From Shewanella halifaxensis HAW-EB4 (lineage in GTDB: Bacteria; Pseudomonadota; Gammaproteobacteria; Enterobacterales; Shewanellaceae), in assembly GCF_000019185.1 (NCBI RefSeq), contig NC_010334.1, forward strand, positions 4,926,001 to 4,990,000: a stretch of 64,000 nt of DNA, read 5' to 3'. Positions within the stretch are counted from its first letter, which is position 1. Each line of letters starts with the position of its first letter. Position numbers and translations under genes: made by a program. Positions 1-7,227 of this stretch are shown piece by piece. The notes under the pieces are model-generated. The model did not search any database. It had not been told where the DNA came from and was given only the letters and a program-made list of their open reading frames with translations.

Positions 1-1
1 T

Positions 2-835
2 AAATATTTAGACGGTGCTTTTCGGGACTTTTCACGCGAATACGGCGAGCTTATCGAGTCTTTCTTCGATCCGCTGCTCGACTTTCTTATCTGGTTTGAA
101 AAGCTGCTAGTGCAATCGCCATGGTGGGCTGTACTGCTCTGCATTACCACTTTGGTTTACTTTGCTAGCCGCTCATGGAAATTATCTTTAGGGGTCGTCA
201 TTTCATTTTTGCTGATTGGTTATTTTGGCATGTGGGAAGATACGATGCGCACCCTTAGCATCATTACAGTCTGCACCCTATTGGCTATCACATTGGGCGT
301 GCCCATTGGCATCTTAATGTCTCGCAGTAATCGAACTCAGGCGCTAGTGACCCCAATTCTGGATGTGATGCAAACCATGCCCGCCTTTGTGTACCTGATC
401 CCGGTCGTCATGCTACTGGGTATTGGCAAAGTGCCCGGCGTTATTGCGGTAGTCATTTACGCTATTCCACCCGTTATTCGCCTAACCAACTTAGGGATCC
501 GCTTAGTAGATAAGGAAGTGCTAGAAGCGGCCACCGCCTACGGTGCCAACCGAATGCAGCGCCTGATGGGGGTTCAATTACCACTGGCCTCACCAACCAT
601 AATGGCCGGTATTAACCAGACGATTATGATGGCATTAGGCATGGTCGTCATCGCATCGATGATCGGCGTCAAGGGCTTAGGCCAACCAGTACTCAAGTCG
701 ATCACTAATCAATATTTCACCCTCGGACTCTTTAACGGTTTGGCCATCGTTGCTCTGGCAATCATTTTTGATCGCACCTCTCAAGCTTACGCTAAGCGTT
801 CACAGAAGCATATGCGGGGTGGACAGCATGACTAA
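2..835 (+). CDS. proW: Glycine betaine/proline betaine-type ABC transporter permease, 5' end outside window
   Basis: Inner-membrane permease of an osmoprotectant ABC importer. The frame is open from base 2, so the GTG at 110 is not the true start and the N-terminus lies outside the window. Several hydrophobic segments are visible. The cytoplasmic EAA loop that contacts the ATPase reads EAATAYGANRMQRLMGVQLP, followed by a family-typical P-T-I-M-A-G-I stretch. The C-terminus is short and basic. The stop overlaps the start of the ATPase gene by 8 bp, so the two are one operon. No periplasmic binding protein gene is visible in the window; it may lie upstream. Substrate (glycine betaine, proline betaine or choline) is inferred from the family only. 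Confidence 0.88.
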   Translation, partial: KYLDGAFRDFSREYGELIESFFDPLLDFLIWFEKLLVQSPWWAVLLCITTLVYFASRSWKLSLGVVISFLLIGYFGMWEDTMRTLSIITVCTLLAITLGVPIGILMSRSNRTQALVTPILDVMQTMPAFVYLIPVVMLLGIGKVPGVIAVVIYAIPPVIRLTNLGIRLVDKEVLEAATAYGANRMQRLMGVQLPLASPTIMAGINQTIMMALGMVVIASMIGVKGLGQPVLKSITNQYFTLGLFNGLAIVALAIIFDRTSQAYAKRSQKHMRGGQHD

Positions 836-2102
836 CGACGCACAGATACAACCACTGATCCAAATTAGGGATCTGTTTAAGGTCTTTGGCAGCAAACCAA
901 ACACAGTGATGCCTCTGGTTAGAGAAGGCTTATCTAAGGATGAAATTCTCGCAAAAACCGGTCATACCGTCGGCCTTAAAGCCATTAACCTCGATATTAA
1001 AAAAGGCGAGATTTTTGTGATTATGGGGCTATCTGGTTCCGGTAAATCAACCCTAATTCGCCACTTCAACCGCCTCATCGACCCGACAGAAGGGCAAATA
1101 TTGGTCGAAGGTTTGGATGTCATGAAGCTCAATACCAAGCAGCTAGAACAGTTTCGGCGCAGTAAAATGGCCATGGTGTTCCAACGCTTTGGCTTAATGC
1201 CTCACCGAACGGTGCTAGAGAATGTCGGTTATGGCCTGAGTGTGCAAGGAGTCGACAAAGCCGCAAGAAATGCCAAAGCGAAGCAATGGCTTGAGACCGT
1301 AGGCTTGAGCGGCTATGAGGCCCAGTATCCGTCTCAACTATCAGGTGGTCAGCAGCAACGTGTAGGCCTTGCAAGAGCCCTATGTACCGATGCAGAGATC
1401 TTGCTGATGGACGAGGCCTTCTCCGCACTCGATCCGCTAATACGCAGTGAAATGCAGGACCAGTTGATAGAACTGCAAAAAGAGCTACATAAAACCATTA
1501 TCTTTATTACCCATGATCTCGATGAAGCGCTGCGAATTGGCGATCGCATCGCCATTCTCAAAGACGGCGAACTGGTTCAAGTGGGTGAGCCGGTGGATAT
1601 CTTACTCAACCCTGCCGACGATTATGTTGAAGCTTTTGTCAAAGACGTAAACCGTCCACGAGCCCTCACGGTTGAAACCGTCATGAAGCCCCCCGCATTT
1701 CGCCTAACCGCCGACACGATAGGCGAAGCGCTCAAACAGATGAAACGCATTCCTGCTAACTATGCCTATTACGTTACCGATGAAGGCTTTCAGGGGCTGG
1801 TATGCCAAGAAGCACTCGAAGATGCCGTGAAAGCAGATGAGCAAGCGCTAATGGAAGACTTCGAGGTAGAGCCGCTGACACCGATATCACAAGATGCACT
1901 GCTTGAAAGCATTATTCCCGCAACGATGGAGTCGGATTATCCCCTACCCGTTGTCGATGCTGATGGCGACTTACAAGGCGAACTTTCCCGGACTCACTTG
2001 GCTGGCGTGCTATCGGACTTCTACAGCGATGATGCCGACAGCACAGACAAAATAAACAGCACCGACTTACAAAAATCAAACTTAACCAATAAGGATAAAT
2101 GA
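828..2102 (+). CDS. proV: Glycine betaine/proline betaine ABC transporter ATP-binding protein
   Basis: ATPase that powers the permease encoded just upstream. The ATG at 828 is chosen because it overlaps the permease stop and gives the family N-terminus (MTNDAQIQPLIQIRDLFKVFG-like); a longer frame from 750 would run inside proW. Visible motifs in order: Walker A GLSGSGKST, Q-loop FQRFGLMPH, signature LSGGQQQRV, Walker B ILLMDEAFSALDP and the H-loop ITHDLDEAL. The last ~130 residues form a tandem-CBS-like region, as in ProV/OpuA proteins where it senses ionic strength. Length (424 aa) is normal. The stop overlaps the next start in ATGA, so the porin-like gene is probably translated from the same message. 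Confidence 0.93.
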   Translation: MTNDAQIQPLIQIRDLFKVFGSKPNTVMPLVREGLSKDEILAKTGHTVGLKAINLDIKKGEIFVIMGLSGSGKSTLIRHFNRLIDPTEGQILVEGLDVMKLNTKQLEQFRRSKMAMVFQRFGLMPHRTVLENVGYGLSVQGVDKAARNAKAKQWLETVGLSGYEAQYPSQLSGGQQQRVGLARALCTDAEILLMDEAFSALDPLIRSEMQDQLIELQKELHKTIIFITHDLDEALRIGDRIAILKDGELVQVGEPVDILLNPADDYVEAFVKDVNRPRALTVETVMKPPAFRLTADTIGEALKQMKRIPANYAYYVTDEGFQGLVCQEALEDAVKADEQALMEDFEVEPLTPISQDALLESIIPATMESDYPLPVVDADGDLQGELSRTHLAGVLSDFYSDDADSTDKINSTDLQKSNLTNKDK

Positions 2103-3352
2103 TGATCCGCTACACACTTGCAGCTTCATGTATCGCCCTTGCATTATCCGCTAATGCAAATGCCACCCCAATAGATGAAGAGCTAGAGGCGTTAAAAGCC
2201 CGTATCGATCAACTTGAGGCTCAGCAGCTTGAATCTCAACAGCAGCAACCAGAGCTGCTAGTTGTTGAAGAACAAACACAGGAGCCAGAAAATGCCGTCA
2301 ACTTTGGCGGGGCCGTGCGTGTCAATTATGCCTATGAGGACTACGATGAGGATAACTCTGACCGTGGTGGCGACTTTGACTTTGACCTATTTCGCATAGA
2401 CGTTTCTGGCAATTACCAAGACCTTATTTTTTCAGCCCAGTACCGCTGGTTCGAGTATATGAATGTTATTCAGCACGCTTGGATTGGTTATAACTTTGAT
2501 GAGCAGCAGGGTAAAATTGGTGTGACTCAAGTGCCTTTTGGTATTTTAACTTACGCCTCAAACAACTACTTCTTCAGCTCTAATTTCTATCTTGGGCTTG
2601 AAGATGACTACGATATGGGCCTGAACTACACCTATAAAGGCGATAAAAATCAAATTGATCTCGCCTTCTATAAGAATGATGAACAGGGCGGCCTTGATGG
2701 CTTCGTCTCAGACCGAACCGATCGTTATGCCTACGATGTTGTTGGTATCCGTTTACCCGGAGAAGATGCCTATGATGCCCCGAGTGACGGCTATGCCGCT
2801 GCCGAAGTGAATACGTTTAATGGTCGTTATGCTCACAATATGACATTCAATGACGTTGAAGTTGAACTGGGCGCGTCAATCCAAGCGGGACAGCTAGATA
2901 TTGCCAACGGCACCGATGGAGATAACGTGGCTGCAGCGCTGCACAGTATTATCAATTACGACCGCTGGAACGTTAAGTTACAGCTGACCGACTACAAGTA
3001 CGATGTGGATGGCATGGATGTAGAGCGTATTGTGGTAGCCGCTTATCACTTTTATGACTCTATTCCAGCAGAAGCGACGACCTATATCGCCAACGTGGCA
3101 TACAGCTTACCTGTAGAGATAGGGCCAATATCCAATCTAACTTTCTATAACGATTATTCGCTTGTTACCGATAAGTCTGCGGCGCTAGCAGATACCTTTA
3201 TGAACGTCACAGGCATGGCTATTGCTGCTGGCGGACTCTATACCTATGTCGACTTTGTTGTTGCAGAGAACCAACCATTTATCGGCGGCACCATGGTGGG
3301 AGATGGCGGTACTAACACCCGCTTTAACATCAACTTTGGTTACTATTTCTAA
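2099..3352 (+). CDS. Outer-membrane porin-like beta-barrel protein
   Basis: Predicted outer-membrane protein of 417 aa. It has a Sec signal peptide (hydrophobic run ending near ANANA), then a short coiled coil (EELEALKARIDQLEAQQLES) and a glutamine-rich linker. The rest is a long region of alternating aromatic and polar residues ending in NFGYYF, the terminal aromatic signature of barrels inserted by Bam. A coiled coil before a barrel is typical of DcaP-like trimeric porins, but I cannot assign a precise family. It starts in ATGA overlap with proV (a second ATG at 2102 is equally possible), after AAGGAT. Cotranscription suggests it admits the same compatible solute through the outer membrane. 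That role is inference. Confidence 0.75.
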   Translation: MMIRYTLAASCIALALSANANATPIDEELEALKARIDQLEAQQLESQQQQPELLVVEEQTQEPENAVNFGGAVRVNYAYEDYDEDNSDRGGDFDFDLFRIDVSGNYQDLIFSAQYRWFEYMNVIQHAWIGYNFDEQQGKIGVTQVPFGILTYASNNYFFSSNFYLGLEDDYDMGLNYTYKGDKNQIDLAFYKNDEQGGLDGFVSDRTDRYAYDVVGIRLPGEDAYDAPSDGYAAAEVNTFNGRYAHNMTFNDVEVELGASIQAGQLDIANGTDGDNVAAALHSIINYDRWNVKLQLTDYKYDVDGMDVERIVVAAYHFYDSIPAEATTYIANVAYSLPVEIGPISNLTFYNDYSLVTDKSAALADTFMNVTGMAIAAGGLYTYVDFVVAENQPFIGGTMVGDGGTNTRFNINFGYYF

Positions 3353-3394
3353 TCTTGCTATCTATTGCAGCAACTTAGTGTGAATAACTGCTAA

Positions 3395-3430
3395 CAAAAG
3401 ACCACATCACTTTCGAGATGCGGTCTTTTG
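3395..3430. terminator. Hairpin terminator after the porin gene (also relic rnpB terminator)
   Basis: CAAAAGACCACATC pairs with GATGCGGTCTTTTG around an 8-base loop. It has a T-tract in both directions, so it can end the proWV-porin message. Read on the minus strand it directly follows the rnpB-like relic at 3435-3462, the position a terminator has behind a real rnpB. Confidence 0.7.
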
Positions 3431-3434
3431 TTTG

Positions 3435-3462
3435 AATAGGTGACATTGATGCCCGATAAGCC
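3435..3462 (-). repeat. Relic of an rnpB 3' end (oldest att-like copy)
   Basis: The plus-strand stretch AATAGGTGA followed by CCCGATAAGCC matches the layout of the rnpB 3' terminus seen at 4565-4587 (AATAGGTGA then GGCCGATAAGC). On the minus strand it reads GGCTTATCGGG and is followed by a terminator hairpin, like the end of RNase P RNA. Upstream rnpB sequence is absent. Interpreted as an attachment-site remnant left by an older insertion at rnpB. Confidence 0.5.
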
Positions 3463-3481
3463 TCGGGAAGTCCCAGAAAGG

Positions 3482-3546
3482 AAAAAAACGCATCCCTTGC
3501 GAGATACGGTTTTCCCTTTGATAAATAGCATTCATAATCGATAAGC
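3482..3546 (-). repeat. Second relic of an rnpB 3' end with terminator
   Basis: CGATAAGC at 3539-3546 is followed on the minus strand by an AATAG-like stretch. Then comes a hairpin whose loop side (CCGTATCTCGCAAGGGATG) resembles that of the neighbouring relic (CCGCATCTCGAAAGTGATG). A T-run follows. The two units are about 85 bp apart and look homologous, which suggests tandem leftovers of repeated integration at rnpB. The rest of 3547-3714 shows no gene. Confidence 0.45.
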
Positions 3547-3714
3547 GACGAAATCCCCCCTACCTTCAATGACCTCAGTCAAAAAAGTCGTTCCAAACTC
3601 TAAAATCAGCTTTTTGGGTAATAAAATATTCATTACCAACCAAAGTTGTTACTATTCCGTTAAATAACAACAATAAATGAGTCGTTTTACAGCTCTAACT
3701 ATAGAGAAAACAAA

Positions 3715-4425
3715 ATGCATGAAAAGTATTCATCCAACCTAACACTACCAGAAGTACCATTTAACTCTCCTACACTGCCATATGAAAAACCAGAAGAGAA
3801 CGTTAACTACTGGATTGTTGACAACTTATTTACAGAGAAGCAGGCCACTGATATAGCTAATCGTTGCTACACGAAAACAAAGTGGAAACTTGGGAAGCCC
3901 TATAGCGACGAGTTATGGCCGGGCATGCGATCTAAAAACGCATTAAAGAAAAAAGAGTTAGAGCTGGTTGAAGACTGGATAAAGCAAAAAACTGGTAAAA
4001 ATAAAATTTGGGTAGCAGAGTCAAAGGAAGTGATTGTCGATACAAATACAGCAATTCTAGTCGGCAGTGAAGAAGGAGCTCCGAGACCTCATGTAGATAG
4101 TAGAAAGCTATGCCGTTTTGGAGCTGTTTTATACTTAAATAAACAACCTTCACCAAATTCTGGCACCTCTTTTTATCGACTAAAATATTCTAACGGTGCT
4201 GCTGGCGGCAATATCGTAAAAAACCCATATCTAAACCTTGTAGATGCATTAAACACCAACAGCCTACCACCAAGTTCATGGTATGAAGATCTAAGCATAG
4301 AGAATAAATTCAACCGACTTATTTTATTTAAAGGCAACATTGCTCACAGTGCAAGTGGCTATTTTGGAAAAGAAAAAAGAGAAAAGCGATTAGCTGTAAC
4401 TTTCTTTTATATGTCAGATGATTAA
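3715..4425 (+). CDS. 2OG-Fe(II) oxygenase-like protein (DUF6445-like)
   Basis: A 236-aa soluble protein resembling DUF6445, a branch of the 2-oxoglutarate/Fe(II) oxygenase fold. The supporting pattern is an HxD pair in RPHVDSRKLCRFGAVLYLN, a distal histidine in KGNIAHSASGYFG and an arginine in KRLAVTFFY; these would bind iron and 2-oxoglutarate. Substrate is unknown. The gene is alone, on the plus strand, AT-rich, and lies between two rnpB 3'-end relics (3546 and 4578). It therefore looks like cargo of a small insertion that predates the main island. The start at 3715 is the first ATG; the upstream sequence has only a weak purine-rich stretch. Confidence 0.6.
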   Translation: MHEKYSSNLTLPEVPFNSPTLPYEKPEENVNYWIVDNLFTEKQATDIANRCYTKTKWKLGKPYSDELWPGMRSKNALKKKELELVEDWIKQKTGKNKIWVAESKEVIVDTNTAILVGSEEGAPRPHVDSRKLCRFGAVLYLNKQPSPNSGTSFYRLKYSNGAAGGNIVKNPYLNLVDALNTNSLPPSSWYEDLSIENKFNRLILFKGNIAHSASGYFGKEKREKRLAVTFFYMSDD

Positions 4426-4527
4426 TTGCCCATATAAAATATCTTAGCAGGCTAGGTGAAGCAAAACCCTAAATATTTCAAATAGTTTTTTAAGAATAGA
4501 ATTAGCTATTTTCATCTAACAAAAAGC

Positions 4528-4558
4528 AAAAAGGCCTCACATTGCTGTGAGGCCTTTT
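4528..4558. terminator. Hairpin terminator, probably the displaced native rnpB terminator
   Basis: AAAAAGGCCTCAC pairs with GTGAGGCCTTTT around ATTGCT and is flanked by A- and T-runs, so it can work in both directions. On the minus strand it directly follows the displaced native rnpB 3' end at 4565-4587. It can also end the oxygenase transcript. Confidence 0.8.
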
Positions 4559-4564
4559 ATTATT

Positions 4565-4604
4565 AATAGGTGAGTTGGCCGATAAGCTAACTGAGCCAAC
4601 TCAC
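4565..4604. other. Left attachment site of the island: displaced native rnpB 3' end
   Basis: The plus strand reads AATAGGTGAGTTGGCCGATAAGC. Its reverse complement ends in GCCAACTCACCT, which matches the form of RNase P RNA 3' ends. GCCAACTC is an exact complement of the rnpB 5' end GAGTTGGC at 28193-28200, so this is the original partner strand of helix P1, now 23 kb away. The core GCCGATAAGC (4578-4587) recurs at 27861-27870; with GAGT in front, 14 of 16 bases match. A second GCCAACTCAC at 4595-4604 forms a perfect 10-bp inverted repeat with 4570-4579. Confidence 0.8.
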
Positions 4605-4649
4605 ATAATCTAATTTTATTGAGCTTCATAGTAAGTAACCACTAACGTG

Positions 4650-4680
4650 TGTAACAGATGGTGTAACACTTAGTGTAACA
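4650..4680 (+). repeat. Three TGTAACA boxes at 12-bp spacing (left arm sites)
   Basis: TGTAACA occurs at 4650, 4662 and 4674, each separated by exactly five variable bases. The same heptamer, orientation and spacing recur at the other island end (27758-27788). Such arrays beside a core site fit arm-type binding sites for the integrase or its directionality factor. Confidence 0.7.
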
Positions 4681-4687
4681 GAGCGAA

Positions 4688-4940
4688 CGACAGTACAGTA
4701 TGGCCAGCTAGGCAGACGAATAAGCCTGATAATTCATTACTCATGCTTAACACTTTTACGTCTCATATTGCACTGACTATAGGGATTGCAGTGACAATTA
4801 GAACACATGCTTTCGTTGTCTACTGCTAACTAATGCCTAGCCTACGCTTCATATGAAATTCTTGCTCATTGGTTCATCATTCATAGCGTAAACAACACGC
4901 ACTGCGAGCGCTGGAGCCACTCTGTATTTTGCGCGCAGAA
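4688..4940. other. Non-coding stretch inside the left island end
   Basis: No convincing gene. AAGCCTGATAA at about 4723-4733 resembles the left arm of the 30-bp sites described below, but the expected right arm is not recognisable. The stretch around 4770-4812 resembles 7742-7782 (CATATTGCAC... versus CACATTACAA...), suggesting shared intergenic ancestry. Confidence 0.3.
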
Positions 4941-5324
4941 TTATTCAAATTTCTTTAAAACACCAGATATAGCAGCTTGACTTACACCAAACATTTGTGA
5001 GAGTTGCATTTGAGTATAATTACCAGTTTTGTAGTAGTGATAAATTTGATTTTTTTCTGAGTCACTAAGTTGCCCTCTCTTGACTCCTTGTGTTTGATTG
5101 AATTGTTCTATTTTTGCTTCCAAGTCTTTGATCTGCCAAACCATACTGCTAAGTTTTCGCTGCTCATCAAAAAACTCTTGTTGTGATATATCTCCGGACA
5201 TACACCTTAAATTAAGGTTGCTAAAGTGTTCATTGTAGAAGTTTTGAAGCTCTAATAATGCCGTCTTAAGTGAGCGTAAGCTTGCTTGTGAGTATTCGGC
5301 GCGCTGGTTATATATGTATTCCAT
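4941..5324 (-). CDS. Small helix-turn-helix DNA-binding protein
   Basis: A protein of about 127 aa. The N-terminal two thirds are helical with a probable coiled coil (LSSMVWQIKDLEAKIEQF). The C-terminus is a helix-turn-helix, QLSDSEKNQIYHYYKTGNY then TQMQLSQMFGVSQAAISGVL, of the kind found in resolvase or terminase-small-subunit-like proteins. The ATG at 5324 is preferred; the longer frame starts with TTG at 5390 and would run through A/T-rich repeats that look like an operator. It is the first gene inside the left end, the usual place for a regulator or directionality factor, but no specific function can be assigned. Confidence 0.55.
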   Translation of the reverse strand: MEYIYNQRAEYSQASLRSLKTALLELQNFYNEHFSNLNLRCMSGDISQQEFFDEQRKLSSMVWQIKDLEAKIEQFNQTQGVKRGQLSDSEKNQIYHYYKTGNYTQMQLSQMFGVSQAAISGVLKKFE

Positions 5325-5335
5325 GTAGGTTATAA

Positions 5336-5382
5336 AACTTATAATATAACATTTGACACTTATTATAAGTTTGTATAAGTTT
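5336..5382. promoter_or_regulatory. A/T-rich repeat cluster upstream of the HTH gene
   Basis: ACTTATAAT at 5336-5345, the palindrome ACTTATTATAAGT near 5358-5370 and a tandem TATAAGTTTG repeat up to 5382 lie between the divergent genes at 5324 and 5439. This is a plausible autoregulatory operator; inferred from symmetry alone. Confidence 0.35.
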
Positions 5383-5438
5383 GAATGCAAGAGGTCGAAC
5401 AGGTTGACTTCTTATGACCTGTACTAGGGGATAAATTT

Positions 5439-5756
5439 ATGGGAACTATTAGAGGCTTCGTTCTAGATTCTACTCTACAAGCGCTAGCTCGTGATTTAAT
5501 TGAGCTGGAAGTAAGCACTGGTGTTGCTCCTGATGTTGACAAAACAGTTGCGAACTGGAATGCGAAGCACAAAATGGCTGAAGATACATCTCAATTACAA
5601 AATGATGTAGCGTTATTCATAAATGTAGAGAAAAACCGCCAGTTAAAATCAATGAATGCTCTAGGATACACTGCATATAAAGCAGAGCCTTATGTTGAAA
5701 AAGCTAAAAAGCTAATGTCAGCTCCAAATGTAGGAGGCGAACCTGAGACCGAGTAA
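5439..5756 (+). CDS. Hypothetical protein, 105 aa
   Basis: Not recognised. A small, mostly helical, charged soluble protein without signal peptide or membrane segment. The reading frame is credible because a good ribosome-binding site (AGGGG, about 8 bases upstream) precedes the ATG and the gene is divergent from the HTH gene. The C-terminus is acidic (GGEPETE). It is followed by an inverted repeat (5772-5811) and then by the first 30-bp site. Confidence 0.5.
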   Translation: MGTIRGFVLDSTLQALARDLIELEVSTGVAPDVDKTVANWNAKHKMAEDTSQLQNDVALFINVEKNRQLKSMNALGYTAYKAEPYVEKAKKLMSAPNVGGEPETE

Positions 5757-5771
5757 AATAGATAAGCACAC

Positions 5772-5811
5772 AACCGGGTAGCCGAAGGTACCTAGCCTCA
5801 AGCACCCGGTT
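5772..5811. other. Inverted repeat downstream of the 105-aa gene
   Basis: AACCGGGT and ACCCGGTT enclose 24 bases that include a second small symmetry (GGTACC). No T-run follows, so this may be a weak terminator or RNA structure. The rest of 5812-5960 shows no gene. Confidence 0.35.
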
Positions 5812-5960
5812 CCACACTGGCTAGTTCATTCTTTTCTCAGAGAAAATCTTCCTTATTTTTAAGGAAGTATTACTTACTGCTCTCTCCTGTAGAACTTAAA
5901 CTCTAAGCAATTTTAACCAAAATTACGTGTTAGCTATACTGATGAAGCAATATTTAACTA

Positions 5961-5990
5961 ACTTAACGATAATAGTTATTATCGTTAAGT
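5961..5990 (+). repeat. 30-bp dif-like site 1
   Basis: Left arm ACTTAACGATAA, centre TAGTTA, right arm TTATCGTTAAGT. The two arms are perfect reverse complements. This is one of five sites sharing the 12-6-12 plan and a right arm near TTACCGTTAAGT; it separates the first module from the AlpA/LRAT/XRE module. The ATAA-N6-TTA centre resembles Xer/dif sites. Confidence 0.6.
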
Positions 5991-6240
5991 TGGCAAGCCA
6001 TTGGTAAACCGTATGTTTTGCTGCTTAAACTGGCTCAAATTCACGGTAACTAGAAGTTGCAACCACTTCATCATAGGTATTAAATCAGCGCTATCGGGTG
6101 AGCCAAAAAACTTTAGGCGATTACCACTCTGATAATGGTCAAGTATAAGCATAGTGATTATCATGAAGTCAGACGACAAGACAAGCTAATGAGTCTAGAG
6201 TAGTGACACGTTTTTTGTTATTGGCCTGGAATGCAGAGTT

Positions 6241-6630
6241 ATGAAGAAGTCAGAGTATGAAATAATTAGCAATCAACTTTCACATATAAAATCGACTACT
6301 GAGGGTGCTATCAGAGCGCTAGAACTGAACTTAAAGTACATCAATACGATAGAGGCTCAGCTAAAAACCAGTATTAATGAGAAAGCAGTTATAGCGACAT
6401 TAACTCAAGCCTCTTTGTGCCCTCCAGATCCGAAAAAGCAGCCAAATGACTTAATAAAAATCAAAGAGGTCATCCAAATGACGAGCTTAAGTCGATCTAC
6501 TATTTATACAAAAATGAATCAACAGGACTTCCCTAAATCAATTTCACTAAGCAGTCGTTCTGTAGTTTGGGTACGGAAAGAGCTCGAAGATTGGATTCAA
6601 AATAAAATGGCGGAAAGACTCAATGATTAA
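6241..6630 (+). CDS. AlpA-family DNA-binding protein (possible excisionase)
   Basis: A 129-aa protein. Residues 1-60 are helical with a coiled-coil pattern. The C-terminal half is an AlpA/MerR-like winged helix: LIKIKEVIQMTSLSRSTIYTK, then DFPKSISLSSRSVVW and a helix ending ELEDWI. AlpA-type proteins in integrative elements commonly act as transcription activators or directionality factors for the integrase. The N-terminal extension is longer than in typical 60-80-aa AlpA proteins. The ATG at 6241 gives the intact protein; no strong Shine-Dalgarno is visible (GAATGCAGAGTT upstream). A role in excision is inferred. Confidence 0.75.
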   Translation: MKKSEYEIISNQLSHIKSTTEGAIRALELNLKYINTIEAQLKTSINEKAVIATLTQASLCPPDPKKQPNDLIKIKEVIQMTSLSRSTIYTKMNQQDFPKSISLSSRSVVWVRKELEDWIQNKMAERLND

Positions 6631-6670
6631 ATCACTATAGCCTTCCTGACGCTCACAGAGAATATCCAAG

Positions 6671-7153
6671 CTATAGTATTGCACTACCAATTTCATTCTC
6701 GTTTAGAAGCAAATCATACTTTAAACTACCAGAGTATACTAAACACCCAAGCAACGCTCCGCCAGCTAGATACAGCATTGAATTTGATCCTCGATAGGTC
6801 GCGAAAAGGCTTCCCAGTACGCCACCAAGTAAAGCCCACCTTAGCTGTGGGCTTACTGGAGTCCCATGAATCAGATAGTTTGCTATATGTTGGCAGTTAC
6901 GGCTTGTTAGACAGTATTCAGTTGAACCAGCAAAGATAGTTTCAATCCTTGTTGATAAAGTCTCGACGTCAAGATCTTCAACATTTTGAACCTTAATAGC
7001 TTTTCCCTTACAAAATTCCTTGATAAGAACCACTTTAACCCCTGTTTCAGGGCTTGAGTGTATGACACGATCTCCTCCCAAATACACACCAACATGCTCG
7101 ACAATACCTTTACTTCTAAATAGTAAAGATCCCGGTTTTAAGTTATTATTCAT
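6671..7153 (-). CDS. LRAT-like papain-fold protein with C-terminal membrane segments
   Basis: A 160-aa protein with the LRAT/NlpC-P60-like permuted papain fold. H20 lies in VEHVGVYLGGDRVIH, H32 closes that segment, and the nucleophile motif NCQH (C87) lies in SRNCQHIANYLIHG, as in LRAT and H-rev107 acyltransferases/phospholipases. Two hydrophobic segments follow (about 104-122 and 129-146), predicting membrane attachment by the tail. The ATG at 7153 is preferred over 7174 because AGGAT lies upstream of it. It is divergent from an XRE regulator that also has a hydrophobic tail, with an operator-like repeat between them. Likely lipid- or protein-acyl chemistry; a defence or toxin role is inference. 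Confidence 0.65.
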   Translation of the reverse strand: MNNNLKPGSLLFRSKGIVEHVGVYLGGDRVIHSSPETGVKVVLIKEFCKGKAIKVQNVEDLDVETLSTRIETIFAGSTEYCLTSRNCQHIANYLIHGTPVSPQLRWALLGGVLGSLFATYRGSNSMLYLAGGALLGCLVYSGSLKYDLLLNENEIGSAIL

Positions 7154-7174
7154 TAATACAAATATCCTATACAC

Positions 7175-7204
7175 ATACGTTTAAAGCATATACGTTAAAC
7201 GTAT
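7175..7204. promoter_or_regulatory. Operator-like repeat between the LRAT-like and XRE genes
   Basis: ATACGTT occurs at 7175-7181 and again at 7190-7196. The second copy is the left half of the perfect odd palindrome ATACGTT-A-AACGTAT (7190-7204). Placed in the divergent promoter region 24 bp before the XRE start, it is a good candidate for XRE autoregulation. Confidence 0.55.
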
Positions 7205-7227
7205 TCGAATTCACAATCAAGGCTTTT

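Noticed and set aside
4650..4680. CRISPR-like repeats
   Set aside because: Units are 7 bp with 5-bp gaps; far too short, and no cas genes are present.
5961..5990. Host chromosomal dif site
   Set aside because: The XerD arm of gammaproteobacterial dif reads TTATGTTAAAT; here there is one extra base and several changes, and there are five copies.
5985..6179. 64-aa minus-strand frame
   Set aside because: Runs through the site region, low-complexity composition, no start signal; probably chance.
6679..6939. 86-aa plus-strand frame
   Set aside because: Antisense shadow of the LRAT-like gene, whose motifs are clear.
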